A stretch of 64,000 nucleotides of DNA, from positions 1 to 64,000 of the forward strand of contig CBDDFN010000010.1 in assembly GCA_965227065.1 (NCBI GenBank). The letters run 5' to 3'. A program made the translations under genes and the position numbers. Shown here piece by piece: positions 12,142 to 21,308 of this stretch. Under the pieces are notes generated by a model. That model did no database searches and was not told where the DNA came from. It was given only the letters and a program-made list of their open reading frames with translations. The DNA is from CBDDFN01 sp965227065. Lineage in GTDB: Bacteria; Pseudomonadota; Alphaproteobacteria; SPJN01. Each line of letters opens with the position of its first letter. Position 1 is the first letter of the stretch.

Positions 12142-14415
12142 ATGCCTGACACGTTAAGAGCCCACGCCAATCCGCGCACCCTGCTCCGGCAGCTGCGCGG
12201 CGTTATGGCGAAACCTGCCCCGGCAGATGAACGGCTCAATGAGACGGTCAAGCTGATCGCGCAGAACATGGTGGCCGAAGTGTGTTCGGTCTACGTCATG
12301 CGAGCCGATGACCGTCTGGAACTGTACGCCACCGAGGGCTTGAAAATCGACGCAGTGCACAAGACCGTGCTGCGCGTGGGACAAGGCCTGGTCGGCGCGA
12401 TTGCCGCGACCTCGCGGCACCTCAATCTGGCTGAAGCGCAAAACCATCCCAACTTTGCCTACCGGCCAGAGACGGGCGAGGAAGTGTTTCATTCCTTCCT
12501 CGGTGTACCGATCTTGCGGCTGGGCAAGGTGATCGGCGTGCTGGCGGTGCAGAACATCACCCCGCGCCATTATGAAGAAGATGAGGTCGAGGCGCTTCAG
12601 ACCATTGCCATGGTACTGGCCGAAATGCTCGGCACGGGCGAGCTTGGCAACGAACGCTCCCTGCCCGACAGCAAGCTCCGACGCACCATTTCCCAGCGCT
12701 TTGACGTGATGGGGCTGGCTGATGGCGTGGCGGTCGGTCATGCGGTTTTGCATGAACCGCGCATCATCATCGAGAACCGCTTTTCCGATGATCCCGAAGA
12801 AGAGGCGTTGCGCCTGACCAAGGCAATCGGCGAGTTGCGGGAATCGATTGACCGCATGCTCGAAAGCTCAGACGTGTCGCTGGCGGGGGAGCATCGCGAC
12901 GTGCTCGAAGCCTACCGCATGTTCGCCCATGATCAGGGCTGGATCCGCCGCATGCAGGAAGCGGTTGAGCGCGGCCTGACCGCCGAAGGCGCGGTTGAAA
13001 AAGTGCAAGGCGAGACCCGCGCCCGGCTGCAACATCAGACCGATCCTTATTTGCGCGAACGGCTGCACGATCTTGATGACCTCGCCAACCGGCTGATGCG
13101 CCATCTGACGGGGCAGACCTCAACCGCGGCGGGTGAAGATTTGCCCGACGATGCGATCCTGATTGCCCGGTCCATGGGACCGGCCGAGCTGCTGGATTAT
13201 GACCGCAGCCGCCTGAAAGGCATCATCCTCGCCGAAGGCTCGCCCACCAGCCATGTGGCGATTGTCGCCCGGGCGCTGGATGTACCGCTGGTTGGCCGCG
13301 CTGAAGACATTCCCGATGCGGTGGAACCGGGCGACCGGATCATTGTCGACGCCGACACAGCCCAGGTCTTTTTGCGTCCCTCTGAAGATGTGGTTTCGCT
13401 TTATGCTGAAACCGTCAAGGCGCGCGCTGACCGCAAGGCCGAATATACCGCCATTCGTGACGAGCCTGCCATCACGCAGGACGGCACGCGCATTATGCTC
13501 AATATGAATGCGGGCCTGGTGGTTGATCTGCAAACGCTGGAGCAGAACGGCGCAGACGGCATCGGGCTGTTCCGCACCGAACTGCAATTCATGGTGTCAT
13601 CGCAATTGCCGCGCATCGACAGCCAGATCGACCTTTACAGCCAGGTGATGGACGCCGCCGGTGACAAGCCGGTGATCTTCCGCACCATTGATGTCGGCGG
13701 CGACAAGGTGCTGCCTTATCTGGGCACCGCACGGGAAGAAAACCCCGCCCTTGGCTGGCGGGCGATCCGCATTGCGCTCGACCGGCCCGCTTTGCTGCGC
13801 GCGCAAATTCGCGCCTTGCTCGAAGCCGCCAAAGGCCGGCCGCTTTCACTGATGTTCCCGATGATCGCGGATGTGTCGGAGTTTCAGGCCGCCCGCGCGC
13901 TGGTCGACAAGGAGCTCGCCCGGCTCGATAAGGTCGGCCTTCCCCGGCCCGCCAAGCTTGATGTCGGCACCATGCTGGAAGTGCCATCACTCGCCTGGCA
14001 GTTGAATGCGCTTTTGCCGCTGGTGGATTTTGTGTCGGTCGGCTCGAACGATCTGATGCAGTTTTTCTTTGCGTCGGACCGCGGCAATCCCAAATTGGCC
14101 AACCGCTATGACTTGCTGTCACCGAGTGTTCTCGCCTTCTTGAATTTCCTTGTGCGCGCCTGCAATGCCCATCAGGTCCCGATATCGCTGTGCGGGGAAA
14201 TGGGGGGCCGTCCGCTTGAAGCCATGGCGCTGATCGGCATCGGTTTCCGGTCAATTTCCATGCCGCCGGCCGCCATCGGTCCCGTCAAGCTGATGGTCCG
14301 CAGTCTTGATCTGCCGGTGCTCGAAGATTTCATCATGAGCCTGTTTGACATGCCCGATCATTCGGTGCGCGGCAATCTTGAGACCTTCGCTTACGATCAC
14401 GGCATCCTGATCTAG
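12142..14415 (+). CDS. ptsP: Phosphoenolpyruvate-protein phosphotransferase PtsP (EI-Ntr)
   Basis: First enzyme of the nitrogen-related PTS: takes phosphate from PEP and passes it to NPr. It has a GAF sensor domain at about residues 10-165, the PEP-utiliser N-terminal domain, the phosphohistidine segment GSPTSHVAIVARAL (His371) and a C-terminal TIM-barrel PEP-binding domain. The latter carries FRTIDVGGDK and the C-terminal LCGEMGG motif. The length of 757 aa is normal. The start is one base after the lysC stop. The GAF domain in this family senses glutamine in other alphaproteobacteria. Confidence 0.96.
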   Translation: MPDTLRAHANPRTLLRQLRGVMAKPAPADERLNETVKLIAQNMVAEVCSVYVMRADDRLELYATEGLKIDAVHKTVLRVGQGLVGAIAATSRHLNLAEAQNHPNFAYRPETGEEVFHSFLGVPILRLGKVIGVLAVQNITPRHYEEDEVEALQTIAMVLAEMLGTGELGNERSLPDSKLRRTISQRFDVMGLADGVAVGHAVLHEPRIIIENRFSDDPEEEALRLTKAIGELRESIDRMLESSDVSLAGEHRDVLEAYRMFAHDQGWIRRMQEAVERGLTAEGAVEKVQGETRARLQHQTDPYLRERLHDLDDLANRLMRHLTGQTSTAAGEDLPDDAILIARSMGPAELLDYDRSRLKGIILAEGSPTSHVAIVARALDVPLVGRAEDIPDAVEPGDRIIVDADTAQVFLRPSEDVVSLYAETVKARADRKAEYTAIRDEPAITQDGTRIMLNMNAGLVVDLQTLEQNGADGIGLFRTELQFMVSSQLPRIDSQIDLYSQVMDAAGDKPVIFRTIDVGGDKVLPYLGTAREENPALGWRAIRIALDRPALLRAQIRALLEAAKGRPLSLMFPMIADVSEFQAARALVDKELARLDKVGLPRPAKLDVGTMLEVPSLAWQLNALLPLVDFVSVGSNDLMQFFFASDRGNPKLANRYDLLSPSVLAFLNFLVRACNAHQVPISLCGEMGGRPLEAMALIGIGFRSISMPPAAIGPVKLMVRSLDLPVLEDFIMSLFDMPDHSVRGNLETFAYDHGILI

Positions 14416-14476
14416 CCCGCCTCTTACCCGGACCGGTTATGTGAAGCTTTTGCGACGCACCACAGGCTGAGCAGGT

Positions 14477-14503
14477 GCAGCATTGAATTTGCTGCAGTTT
14501 TTT
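14477..14503 (+). terminator. Intrinsic terminator after ptsP
   Basis: GCAGCA (14477-14482), loop TTGAATT, TGCTGC (14490-14495), then AG and six T (14498-14503). It ends the lysC-ptsP unit. Confidence 0.65.
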
Positions 14504-14637
14504 GATTTTATGCGTCTGGGTGGAAGATTTTAGGGGGCTGTTGCTAACAGGCAACATGAGACTCTTACCGGTCACACCTGTATGGAAGATATTGGCACCG
14601 CCTTTGTGCGGGGCACCTGCGCTCAAAAGGATTTTGC

Positions 14638-15648
14638 GTGACAGAGCAAGCGACACAGGAGGCCCAGCCGCCTCAATCGACGACGCCCCCGCCTGCTTCG
14701 GGCCCCAGTGCGGGTGAGAAGCTCAAGACAGCGCGTCTCGAAAAAGGTCTGGAGCTGAGCGCGATTGCCAACCGGCTGCGCCTCAAACAAGACCAGCTCG
14801 AAGCGCTTGAGAACGACAATTACGAGCCGTTCCCCGCCATCGCCTATGCGCTGGGCTTTATGCGTTCCTACGCATCGTTCCTGGGCGTCGATGTCAGCGC
14901 CGAAATCCAGACAATCAAAGCGGCCAACGAACCCAGGCTTCACCCCACATCGCTCGATTTTCCCGAAGCCCCGGTCAGCCGTGGCTCATTCAACATCCTG
15001 CCGTTCGTGATTGTGCTGGTGCTGGCAGGCGCCGGTTATGGCGCCTGGAGCTGGTTCAACCAGCCTGACACAGCGCAAGTCACTTCGGCCCCCGCGCCGG
15101 TGGAACAGCCCGCTGCAGAGCCGGAGGCGCCTGCCTTCGACCCGGTTTCCGAATCTGTCCCCCCGCTTTCACCGGCAGCGCCGGATGCGGACGCCCAAGC
15201 CCTCGATACGCCCGCAGGCCCGGTCATGGAAGAGCCCGTGCGCAGCGGCGGTGATGCGGCGCTGGCCGCGCCCCTTCCCGAGGACGACGACGCCTTGGAG
15301 GCCGTGGATGAGGCCGCTGCAGACGATACGCCCCAACCTGCGCCAACACCTGCCGTTCCCGTTGATGCGGCGCTTGCCAACGCCATCACCTTTGTAGCGA
15401 TTGAGGACAGCTGGCTTCAGATCAAGTCGCCCGCAGGCCGCATCCTCAAAACCGGCGTTCTGTTCAAAGGTCAAAGCTACACCCTGCCCGACCGTCAAGG
15501 TTTAACCATGATTACAGGTAATGCTGGCGGTCTGAGCGTGCAGATCGGCACCACCATGCTGGGTGTGCTGGGCAAGTCCGGCGAGATCAAGCAGGACGTC
15601 GCGCTCAATGCTGAAACGCTGCAAGGCCTGGTCAGCGCGACCCAATGA
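14638..15648 (+). CDS. RodZ-like helix-turn-helix membrane protein
   Basis: Cytoskeletal or regulatory membrane protein of the RodZ type, which links MreB to the wall machinery. An N-terminal HTH domain lies at about residues 25-95 (LKTARLEKGLELSAIANRL). One membrane segment follows at about 118-140. Next comes an acidic, Pro/Ala-rich periplasmic linker, then a C-terminal DUF4115 beta domain near 250-325 (EDSWLQIKSPAGRIL). The GTG start at 14638 has AAAAGGA eight bases upstream. ispG follows after 74 bp, a common neighbour of rodZ. Confidence 0.88.
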   Translation: MTEQATQEAQPPQSTTPPPASGPSAGEKLKTARLEKGLELSAIANRLRLKQDQLEALENDNYEPFPAIAYALGFMRSYASFLGVDVSAEIQTIKAANEPRLHPTSLDFPEAPVSRGSFNILPFVIVLVLAGAGYGAWSWFNQPDTAQVTSAPAPVEQPAAEPEAPAFDPVSESVPPLSPAAPDADAQALDTPAGPVMEEPVRSGGDAALAAPLPEDDDALEAVDEAAADDTPQPAPTPAVPVDAALANAITFVAIEDSWLQIKSPAGRILKTGVLFKGQSYTLPDRQGLTMITGNAGGLSVQIGTTMLGVLGKSGEIKQDVALNAETLQGLVSATQ

Positions 15649-15722
15649 CCAACAACGACATGGTGGCGGGCCGCCCGCTTCAATGGTAGATCAGGCCCAG
15701 CACTGAAAGCTTTGGACCTGAC

Positions 15723-16826
15723 ATGAGCGTTCGACCCTATCGCGATATTGACCGCCGCAAATCCCGCCAGATCATGGTGGGCAATGTGGCTGTCGGCGGG
15801 GACGCCCCGATCAGCGTGCAGTCCATGACCAACACGCTGACTTCCGATCCGCGCGCCACGCTCAACCAGATCCACGCCATGGAAGAGGCGGGCGCTGATA
15901 TTGTCCGGGTGTCCTGCCCCGATGAGGACTCAACCGCTGCCCTGCCGCGTATCGTGCAGGAAGCCAATGTGCCGATCGTCGCCGACATTCATTTCCACTA
16001 TAAGCGCGCCATCGAGGCCGCCAAGGCCGGCGCGGCCTGCCTGCGGATCAATCCAGGCAATATCGGATCAGCCGACCGGGTGCGCGAGGTGGTCCAGGCC
16101 GCCAAGGATCATGGCTGTTCGATGCGCATCGGCGTCAATGCGGGCAGCCTTGAAAAGCATCTGCTGGAAAAATATGGCGAGCCCTGCCCCGAAGCGATGG
16201 TGGAAAGCGCGCTCGACCACGCCCGCATTCTCGAAGACCATGACTTTTTCGAATTCAAGATTTCGGTCAAAGCCTCTGACGTCTTTCTTGCCGTGGCCGC
16301 CTATCAGGGCCTTGCCGAGGCGTGTGACTACCCGCTGCATATCGGTGTGACCGAAGCGGGCGGCTTGCGCGGCGGTACGGTCAAAAGCTCGATCGGGCTT
16401 GGCATGCTGCTCTGGTCGGGCATTGGCGATACGCTGCGTGTGTCGCTGTCAGCTGATCCGGTTGAAGAGGTTCATGTCGGCTTCGACATTCTCAAATCGC
16501 TCAATCTGCGCCATCGCGGCGTCAATATTATTTCCTGCCCCTCTTGCGCGCGCCAGGCATTCCCGGTGATCGACACGGTGGCACTGCTGGAAGAAAAGCT
16601 TGCGCACATCTCAACGCCGATGACGCTTTCGATCATTGGTTGTGTTGTGAACGGGCCGGGTGAGGCGCGCGAAACCGATATCGGGCTGACCGGCGGGGGC
16701 AATTCCAATCACATGGTCTATCTGTCAGGCGTCACCGATCACAAGATCAAGACCGACGGCATGGTCGACCATATTGTCGAGCTGGTTGAGAAAAAAGCCG
16801 CCGAACTCGACGCCGCCAACTCTTAG
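15723..16826 (+). CDS. ispG: 4-hydroxy-3-methylbut-2-enyl diphosphate synthase IspG (GcpE)
   Basis: Iron-sulfur enzyme of the methylerythritol phosphate pathway that reductively opens methylerythritol cyclodiphosphate. The cluster ligands are visible: C272 and C275 (SCPSCARQ), C307 (GCVVNGPGEA) and E314. The length of 367 aa fits the short bacterial form without the plant insert. The N-terminus (VGNVAVGGDAPISVQSMTN) is characteristic. Confidence 0.97.
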   Translation: MSVRPYRDIDRRKSRQIMVGNVAVGGDAPISVQSMTNTLTSDPRATLNQIHAMEEAGADIVRVSCPDEDSTAALPRIVQEANVPIVADIHFHYKRAIEAAKAGAACLRINPGNIGSADRVREVVQAAKDHGCSMRIGVNAGSLEKHLLEKYGEPCPEAMVESALDHARILEDHDFFEFKISVKASDVFLAVAAYQGLAEACDYPLHIGVTEAGGLRGGTVKSSIGLGMLLWSGIGDTLRVSLSADPVEEVHVGFDILKSLNLRHRGVNIISCPSCARQAFPVIDTVALLEEKLAHISTPMTLSIIGCVVNGPGEARETDIGLTGGGNSNHMVYLSGVTDHKIKTDGMVDHIVELVEKKAAELDAANS

Positions 16827-16889
16827 CGACCCATTTTTGCATTTTACCGGCACGCCGCCCCCTTATGGACGGGCGGCTTGGAGGCCATG

Positions 16890-17966
16890 ATGAATCACGA
16901 ACAGATCACCCGCATCATTGAGCGCTTTGAGGGCATGGAACAGGCCATGGCCGCGCCCGACATTGCGCCTGAAGATTTGGTGAAGCTCGCCAAGGAGCAT
17001 TCCGATCTTCGCCCGATTGCAGAAGCCGCCCGCGACCTCAGCACAGCGCAAAGCGAAGCGGGGGAGCTTGAAGAGCTCGCCGCCGGGGATGATGAAGACA
17101 TGGCCGCCATGGCCGCCGATGAACTTGCAGCCCTGAAAGAAAAACTGCCCGAGCTCGAACATCAGCTCAAAATTCTGATGCTGCCCAAGGACGCTGCGGA
17201 CGACAAAAACGCCATCCTTGAAATCCGTGCCGGAACCGGCGGCGACGAAGCGGCCTTGTTCGCAGGCAATCTGTTGCGCATGTATGAACGGCACGCCGCC
17301 AATAAGGGCTGGAAGGTTGAAATCATGGAAGGCGCGCCCTCTGAAGTGGGCGGCTATAAGGAAGTGGTCGCCACCATTGCAGGCAATGGCGTCTATTCGC
17401 GGCTGAAATATGAAAGCGGCGTACACCGTGTCCAGCGGGTGCCTGAAACCGAAAGCGGCGGACGCATCCACACTTCGGCCGCGACGGTGGCCGTGCTGCC
17501 CGAAGCCGAAGAAGTTGACATTGAAATCAATGAAAGCGATCTGCGGATTGACACGTTCCGGGCCTCAGGCGCCGGTGGCCAGCATGTGAACACGACGGAC
17601 TCAGCGGTGCGCATTACCCACTTGCCGACCGGGGTTGTGGTCAGCCAGCAGGACGAAAAATCCCAACACAAGAACAAGGCCAAAGCGCTCAAAATCCTGC
17701 GCGCCAAACTTTATGACGAAGAGCGCCGCCGCATTGACAGCGAACGCGCAGCGGACCGCAAAAGTCAGGTCGGCTCAGGCGACCGGTCTGAACGCATCCG
17801 AACCTATAACTATCCGCAAGGCCGTGTGTCCGACCATCGGATCAATCTGACGCTCTACAAGCTGGAACAGATTGTGGCGGGCGAGGCGCTGGATGAATTG
17901 ATTGACCCGTTGATTGAAGCCGATCAGGCCGCGGCGCTCGCCGCGATGGATGATGATGACAGCTGA
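16890..17966 (+). CDS. prfA: Peptide chain release factor 1
   Basis: Reads UAA/UAG stop codons and triggers peptide release. The catalytic GGQ is at residues 229-231 in SGAGGQHVNTTDSAV, and the product is about 358 aa, the usual RF1 size. GGAGG at 16880-16884 favours the ATG at 16890 over the one at 16887. The 3' end overlaps prmC, the enzyme that methylates this GGQ glutamine, so the two are translationally coupled. Confidence 0.97.
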   Translation: MNHEQITRIIERFEGMEQAMAAPDIAPEDLVKLAKEHSDLRPIAEAARDLSTAQSEAGELEELAAGDDEDMAAMAADELAALKEKLPELEHQLKILMLPKDAADDKNAILEIRAGTGGDEAALFAGNLLRMYERHAANKGWKVEIMEGAPSEVGGYKEVVATIAGNGVYSRLKYESGVHRVQRVPETESGGRIHTSAATVAVLPEAEEVDIEINESDLRIDTFRASGAGGQHVNTTDSAVRITHLPTGVVVSQQDEKSQHKNKAKALKILRAKLYDEERRRIDSERAADRKSQVGSGDRSERIRTYNYPQGRVSDHRINLTLYKLEQIVAGEALDELIDPLIEADQAAALAAMDDDDS

Positions 17967-18765
17967 TCTGATCGCACAGCTGGCCAAAGCGGGCCTTTCC
18001 AATCCCGCCGATGAATTGCGTGCCATTCTTAACCGGCTTGGTTTGCGCGCCGGCGCCGAGTGGAGCGCGGAGGACACCGAACGGCTCCACGCCGTCGTGG
18101 CACGCCGGGCGGGGCGTGAGCCGCTGGGCTATATTTTAAAGGAACAGGGGTTCTGGTCGCTCGACCTGGCGGTTTCCCCCCATGTGCTCAATCCCCGGCC
18201 TGACACGGAATGTCTGGTTGAGGCGATGCTCAAACGGATTGACGACAAGGCTGCATCGCTGCGCCTTTTGGACCTCGGCACGGGATCGGGCGCGATCATG
18301 CTGGCTTTGTTGAGCGAGCTGCCCAACGCCACCGGTATCGCGACCGATCAAAGCCCCGAAGCCCTGGCCGTGGCCGAAATCAACGCCCATCAGGCGGGGC
18401 TGGCGGACAGGGTTGGGTTTGTGCACACCGACTGGGCTGCCGGCTTGCACGGCCCGTTTGATCTGATCGTGTCGAACCCGCCTTACATTGAAAGCGCCGT
18501 GATCGAAACGCTGGAGCCTGAGGTGCGCGATCACGAACCGCGCGCAGCCCTCGATGGCGGACCCGACGGGCTGGAAGCCTACCGAGCCATTCTCGGCACA
18601 ATTGCAGCGCTTTGCACACCCGGCACACAGCTTGGATTCGAGATCGGGTTTGATCAGGCCACGAGCGTTGGCGCCCTGATGGTAGCCGCCGGCTGGAACC
18701 CGCCTGAGCTTGTGCACGACTATGGCGGAAACCCACGGGTTTTGGTCAGCACTCGGGCCAGCTGA
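17956..18765 (+). CDS. prmC: Release factor glutamine methyltransferase PrmC (HemK)
   Basis: Methylates the glutamine of the GGQ motif in release factors. It has an N-terminal helical domain, SAM motif LLDLGTGSGAIMLALLSE and the substrate-binding NPPY at residues 174-177. The length of 269 aa is typical. Three consecutive ATG codons (17950, 17953, 17956) lie inside the end of prfA; I took the last, but any is possible. Confidence 0.95.
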   Translation: MTADLIAQLAKAGLSNPADELRAILNRLGLRAGAEWSAEDTERLHAVVARRAGREPLGYILKEQGFWSLDLAVSPHVLNPRPDTECLVEAMLKRIDDKAASLRLLDLGTGSGAIMLALLSELPNATGIATDQSPEALAVAEINAHQAGLADRVGFVHTDWAAGLHGPFDLIVSNPPYIESAVIETLEPEVRDHEPRAALDGGPDGLEAYRAILGTIAALCTPGTQLGFEIGFDQATSVGALMVAAGWNPPELVHDYGGNPRVLVSTRAS

Positions 18766-18789
18766 CGGGCTCGAAAATGTCGCAAAAAA

Positions 18790-18807
18790 GGGGCTTTCCA
18801 AGGCCCC
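18790..18807 (-). terminator. Terminator-like hairpin oriented to the minus strand
   Basis: GGGGCTT-TCCA-AGGCCCC is preceded on the + strand by AAAAAA and followed by no T-run. On the minus strand it is therefore a stem followed by TTTTTT. Nothing on the minus strand ends here. The rest of the 371-bp gap 18766-19136 shows no gene that I can support. Confidence 0.4.
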
Positions 18808-19136
18808 TCCAAGCCGCTAGGGTGATTTTAATCGGGGCGGAAAACCGGGGTGACGCGCAATGTGCGAGCCCTTTTTCGCCTTACAATCAGTCTGTCAGAT
18901 CTGTTGATCGATACGGCATAGGGTGCGGTCGCACCATGACGGTCAAGTGTGCGGAAACGCGAAGACCGCGGAGTGCGCCAAGTGGGTGGCCAAGACGCCG
19001 GAACACAGTTTGAACGATGCACACCATGCGCGTTACCCCGCGCCGGTTGTGCGTGGTTTTTAGGACATCAATGACGGTGTCCAGTCAGCCAGACGGCTGA
19101 ATTTGTGATGTTTGAGGTTAATTTCAGGAAGAAGCG

Positions 19137-19748
19137 ATGAGACAAGGCCAAAATGGCAAGCGCTCCCGCGGGCGCGGTCGTCGTCAGCAAAACCCGTCCA
19201 ACCGGTCTTACGAGTCGAACGGTCCCGACGTCAAAATTCGCGGCAATGCGAATACGATCGTCGAAAAGTATCAGACGCTGGCCCGCGACGCACAGTCGAG
19301 CGGGGATCGGGTGATGGCGGAGAACTATCTCCAGCACGCCGAACATTATCAGCGCATCATCAATTCGTTTGCACCGCCCGAACGGCCAGAACGGGATAAT
19401 GATGCACGGGATAATGATGCACGGGACAATGACGCAAGGGATACGGATGCGCGGGACGGTGACGCGAAAGCCGATGATCAAACCGGTCAGCGCGCCAAAG
19501 ACAGTGGCACTGCCGACAAGGACGATGACGGCCCCGATGCCATCAAAGTGTCCGACACTGACGCGCCGCAGCCCGACATTCCCGATGATGCCCATGCGGC
19601 GACCTCTGCGGCCAACGGCAATGGCGAAGACAAGCCCAAGCGCCGTACGCGCCGGGCGCGCAAACCCGCAGCTGAGGTTGAAGCTGCCGATGATAGTGCC
19701 CCCGCAGAAAGCGGAAGTGAAGAAACCGCCGAAGCACAGGCGGGCTAA
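19137..19748 (+). CDS. DUF4167 domain protein (probable RNA-binding)
   Basis: Small alphaproteobacterial family protein of unknown function. The very basic N-terminus (RSRGRGRRQQNPSNRS, residues 9-24) looks RNA-binding. The conserved DUF4167 core follows at about residues 30-80 (IRGNANTIVEKYQTLARDA, AENYLQHAEHYQRII). After it comes a short repeat of the unit DNDARD at about 83-105, encoded by near-identical 15-bp direct repeats (19396-19455), then an acidic linker and a basic patch. AGGAAG precedes the ATG. Location after prfA-prmC is typical. Confidence 0.9.
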   Translation: MRQGQNGKRSRGRGRRQQNPSNRSYESNGPDVKIRGNANTIVEKYQTLARDAQSSGDRVMAENYLQHAEHYQRIINSFAPPERPERDNDARDNDARDNDARDTDARDGDAKADDQTGQRAKDSGTADKDDDGPDAIKVSDTDAPQPDIPDDAHAATSAANGNGEDKPKRRTRRARKPAAEVEAADDSAPAESGSEETAEAQAG

Positions 19749-19753
19749 CCGCC

Positions 19754-20173
19754 TTAATTCTCTTTGCTGTCGACCCAGGGGATCGCCTGAACCTCGATCC
19801 CCTCATCGTCAAGCTCGCGCGCTTCTTCAGGCGTCGCTTCACCGTAAATGTTGCGCGCTTCGGTCTCGCCATAATGAATTTTGCGCGCTTCCTCAGCAAA
19901 GTCTGCGCCGACATAGTCGCAGTTCTTTTCGACCTCGGCGCGCATCTGTTTGAGCCCCTGATAAAGGGCGGCCTTCATTTTGGTTTCACGCGCGGCCTGT
20001 TTGCGTTCCGCTGTCGCCACCGATGGTGCCATCAGACCTTTTTCGACCTTCTTCGACCCACACACCGGGCAAATGATTTTGCGCGCGGCCTTCTGCTCGT
20101 CAAAGGCGGCCGCGTTTTGAAACCAGCCCTCAAACTCATGCTCCTTGGCGCAGATGAGCGTGTAGCTGATCAT
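19754..20173 (-). CDS. DUF1178 family protein
   Basis: 139-aa protein of unknown function with an N-terminal zinc-ribbon-like pattern: C8 (LICAKEHEFEGWF) and CPVCGSKKVEKGLMAP. The C-terminus has the conserved EEARKIHYGETEARNIYGEAT segment in part. It overlaps the upstream nitrilase-family gene by four bases (ATGA), so the two are coupled. The gene is common in alphaproteobacteria next to the nitrilase gene. Confidence 0.9.
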   Translation of the reverse strand: MISYTLICAKEHEFEGWFQNAAAFDEQKAARKIICPVCGSKKVEKGLMAPSVATAERKQAARETKMKAALYQGLKQMRAEVEKNCDYVGADFAEEARKIHYGETEARNIYGEATPEEARELDDEGIEVQAIPWVDSKEN

Positions 20174-21000
20174 GCCCCCGCCCCCTCAAAGCGCCGGTCA
20201 TGGGAGAGTGCGGGAATCCGCTCGCGCGCCTCGGCCACTTTGGCTGGATCAATATCGGCAAAGCACACCCCCGCTTCGCTACCGCCATCGGCCAGCACCT
20301 CACCCCACGGCGCCACCACCAGCGCATGGCCGAATGTCTTGCGGCCATCGGCGTGATCACCGCACTGGGCGGCCGCAAACACATAGCTGCCGGTTTCAAT
20401 GGCGCGCGCGCGCAGCAGCACATGCCAATGCGCCTCGCCCGTGATGCGGGTGAAGGCAGCCGGCACCGATAAGAAGGATGCCCCCGCCTGCGCCAAATGC
20501 CGGTAAAGGCCGGCAAAGCGCAGATCATAGCAGATCGACAGGCCCATCTTGCCCCAGGGCAAATCGGCCAGCACAGCCTTGGTGCCGGGTTGATAGGCTT
20601 TGCTTTCGCGGATGGTCTCGCCATCGGGCAGATTGACGTCAAACATGTGGATCTTGTCATAGCGCGCGGCAATCTCGCCCGACGGCGCGATGACAAAGCT
20701 GCGATTGGCGAGCCGGTCGTCGGCAATCTTGATGGGCAGGGAGCCGATGGCAAGCCACTTGCCCAAACGTTCAGCTTTGGCGCGGAAGGCTTTCAACGCC
20801 GGATCATCCTCTTCGGCCACACATTGCGCCAGGCTGGATTTCACCCGCCGCTCCATCAGCGAGGTCACTTCGGGCGTGCAAATCAAATCTGCGCCGCCAT
20901 TTGCGGCTTGATCAATCAGTTCCTCAGCCATGGGGATATTGGCCGCAAGCTCATTGCCGGCGGTCATCTGTACCAAAGCGACGCGAAACGGCGCGGTCAT
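20170..21000 (-). CDS. Nitrilase-superfamily amidohydrolase (Nit1/NIT2-like)
   Basis: Cytoplasmic carbon-nitrogen hydrolase. Members of this branch hydrolyse deaminated glutathione or omega-amidated keto acids; I infer a repair role of that kind. The Glu-Lys-Cys triad is visible in CTPEVTS (Glu), YDKIHMFDV (Lys) and GLSICYDLRF (Cys). The length of 276 aa is usual. It sits three bases after grxC and overlaps the DUF1178 gene, forming comF-side to DUF1178 one transcription unit. Confidence 0.92.
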   Translation of the reverse strand: MTAPFRVALVQMTAGNELAANIPMAEELIDQAANGGADLICTPEVTSLMERRVKSSLAQCVAEEDDPALKAFRAKAERLGKWLAIGSLPIKIADDRLANRSFVIAPSGEIAARYDKIHMFDVNLPDGETIRESKAYQPGTKAVLADLPWGKMGLSICYDLRFAGLYRHLAQAGASFLSVPAAFTRITGEAHWHVLLRARAIETGSYVFAAAQCGDHADGRKTFGHALVVAPWGEVLADGGSEAGVCFADIDPAKVAEARERIPALSHDRRFEGAGA

Positions 21001-21003
21001 GGT

Positions 21004-21264
21004 TCAGCCGGCCTTCAGCATCGGATCAAGCGCGCCTTTGGCGTCGAGCGCATAAAGGTCATCGCATCCGCCGACATGGGTCTCGCCGATAAATATCTGC
21101 GGCACGGTATATCCACCATTGGCGCGCTTTTCCATTTCGGCGCGCAATTTGGGGTCCATGCCGACATCAATTTCGTCATAGCTCACGCCTTTGTCGGCCA
21201 GCAACGCCTTTGCGCGGTGGCAATAGGGGCAGAGCATGGTTGTGTAAATGGTGACATCCGCCAT
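21004..21264 (-). CDS. grxC: Glutaredoxin 3
   Basis: Small glutathione-dependent thiol reductase. The active site CPYC is at residues 11-14. The glutathione-binding TVPQIFIG and GGCDDLYAL segments are present. About 86 aa. Two ATG codons are adjacent (21267 and 21264); the start MADVTIY has AGGA upstream. First gene before the nitrilase gene, downstream of comF in the same direction. Confidence 0.95.
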   Translation of the reverse strand: MADVTIYTTMLCPYCHRAKALLADKGVSYDEIDVGMDPKLRAEMEKRANGGYTVPQIFIGETHVGGCDDLYALDAKGALDPMLKAG

Positions 21265-21308
21265 CATTTTTTCCTTTCTTTGACCCGCTATATAAGAATG
21301 GAGGCGGC

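Noticed and set aside
11022..12269. Long minus-strand reading frame opposite lysC (and similar ones opposite ptsP, secA, argJ, rpsA and the symporter)
   Set aside because: Codon structure of high-GC genes opens the antisense frame. The + strand products have full family motifs and the antisense products have none.
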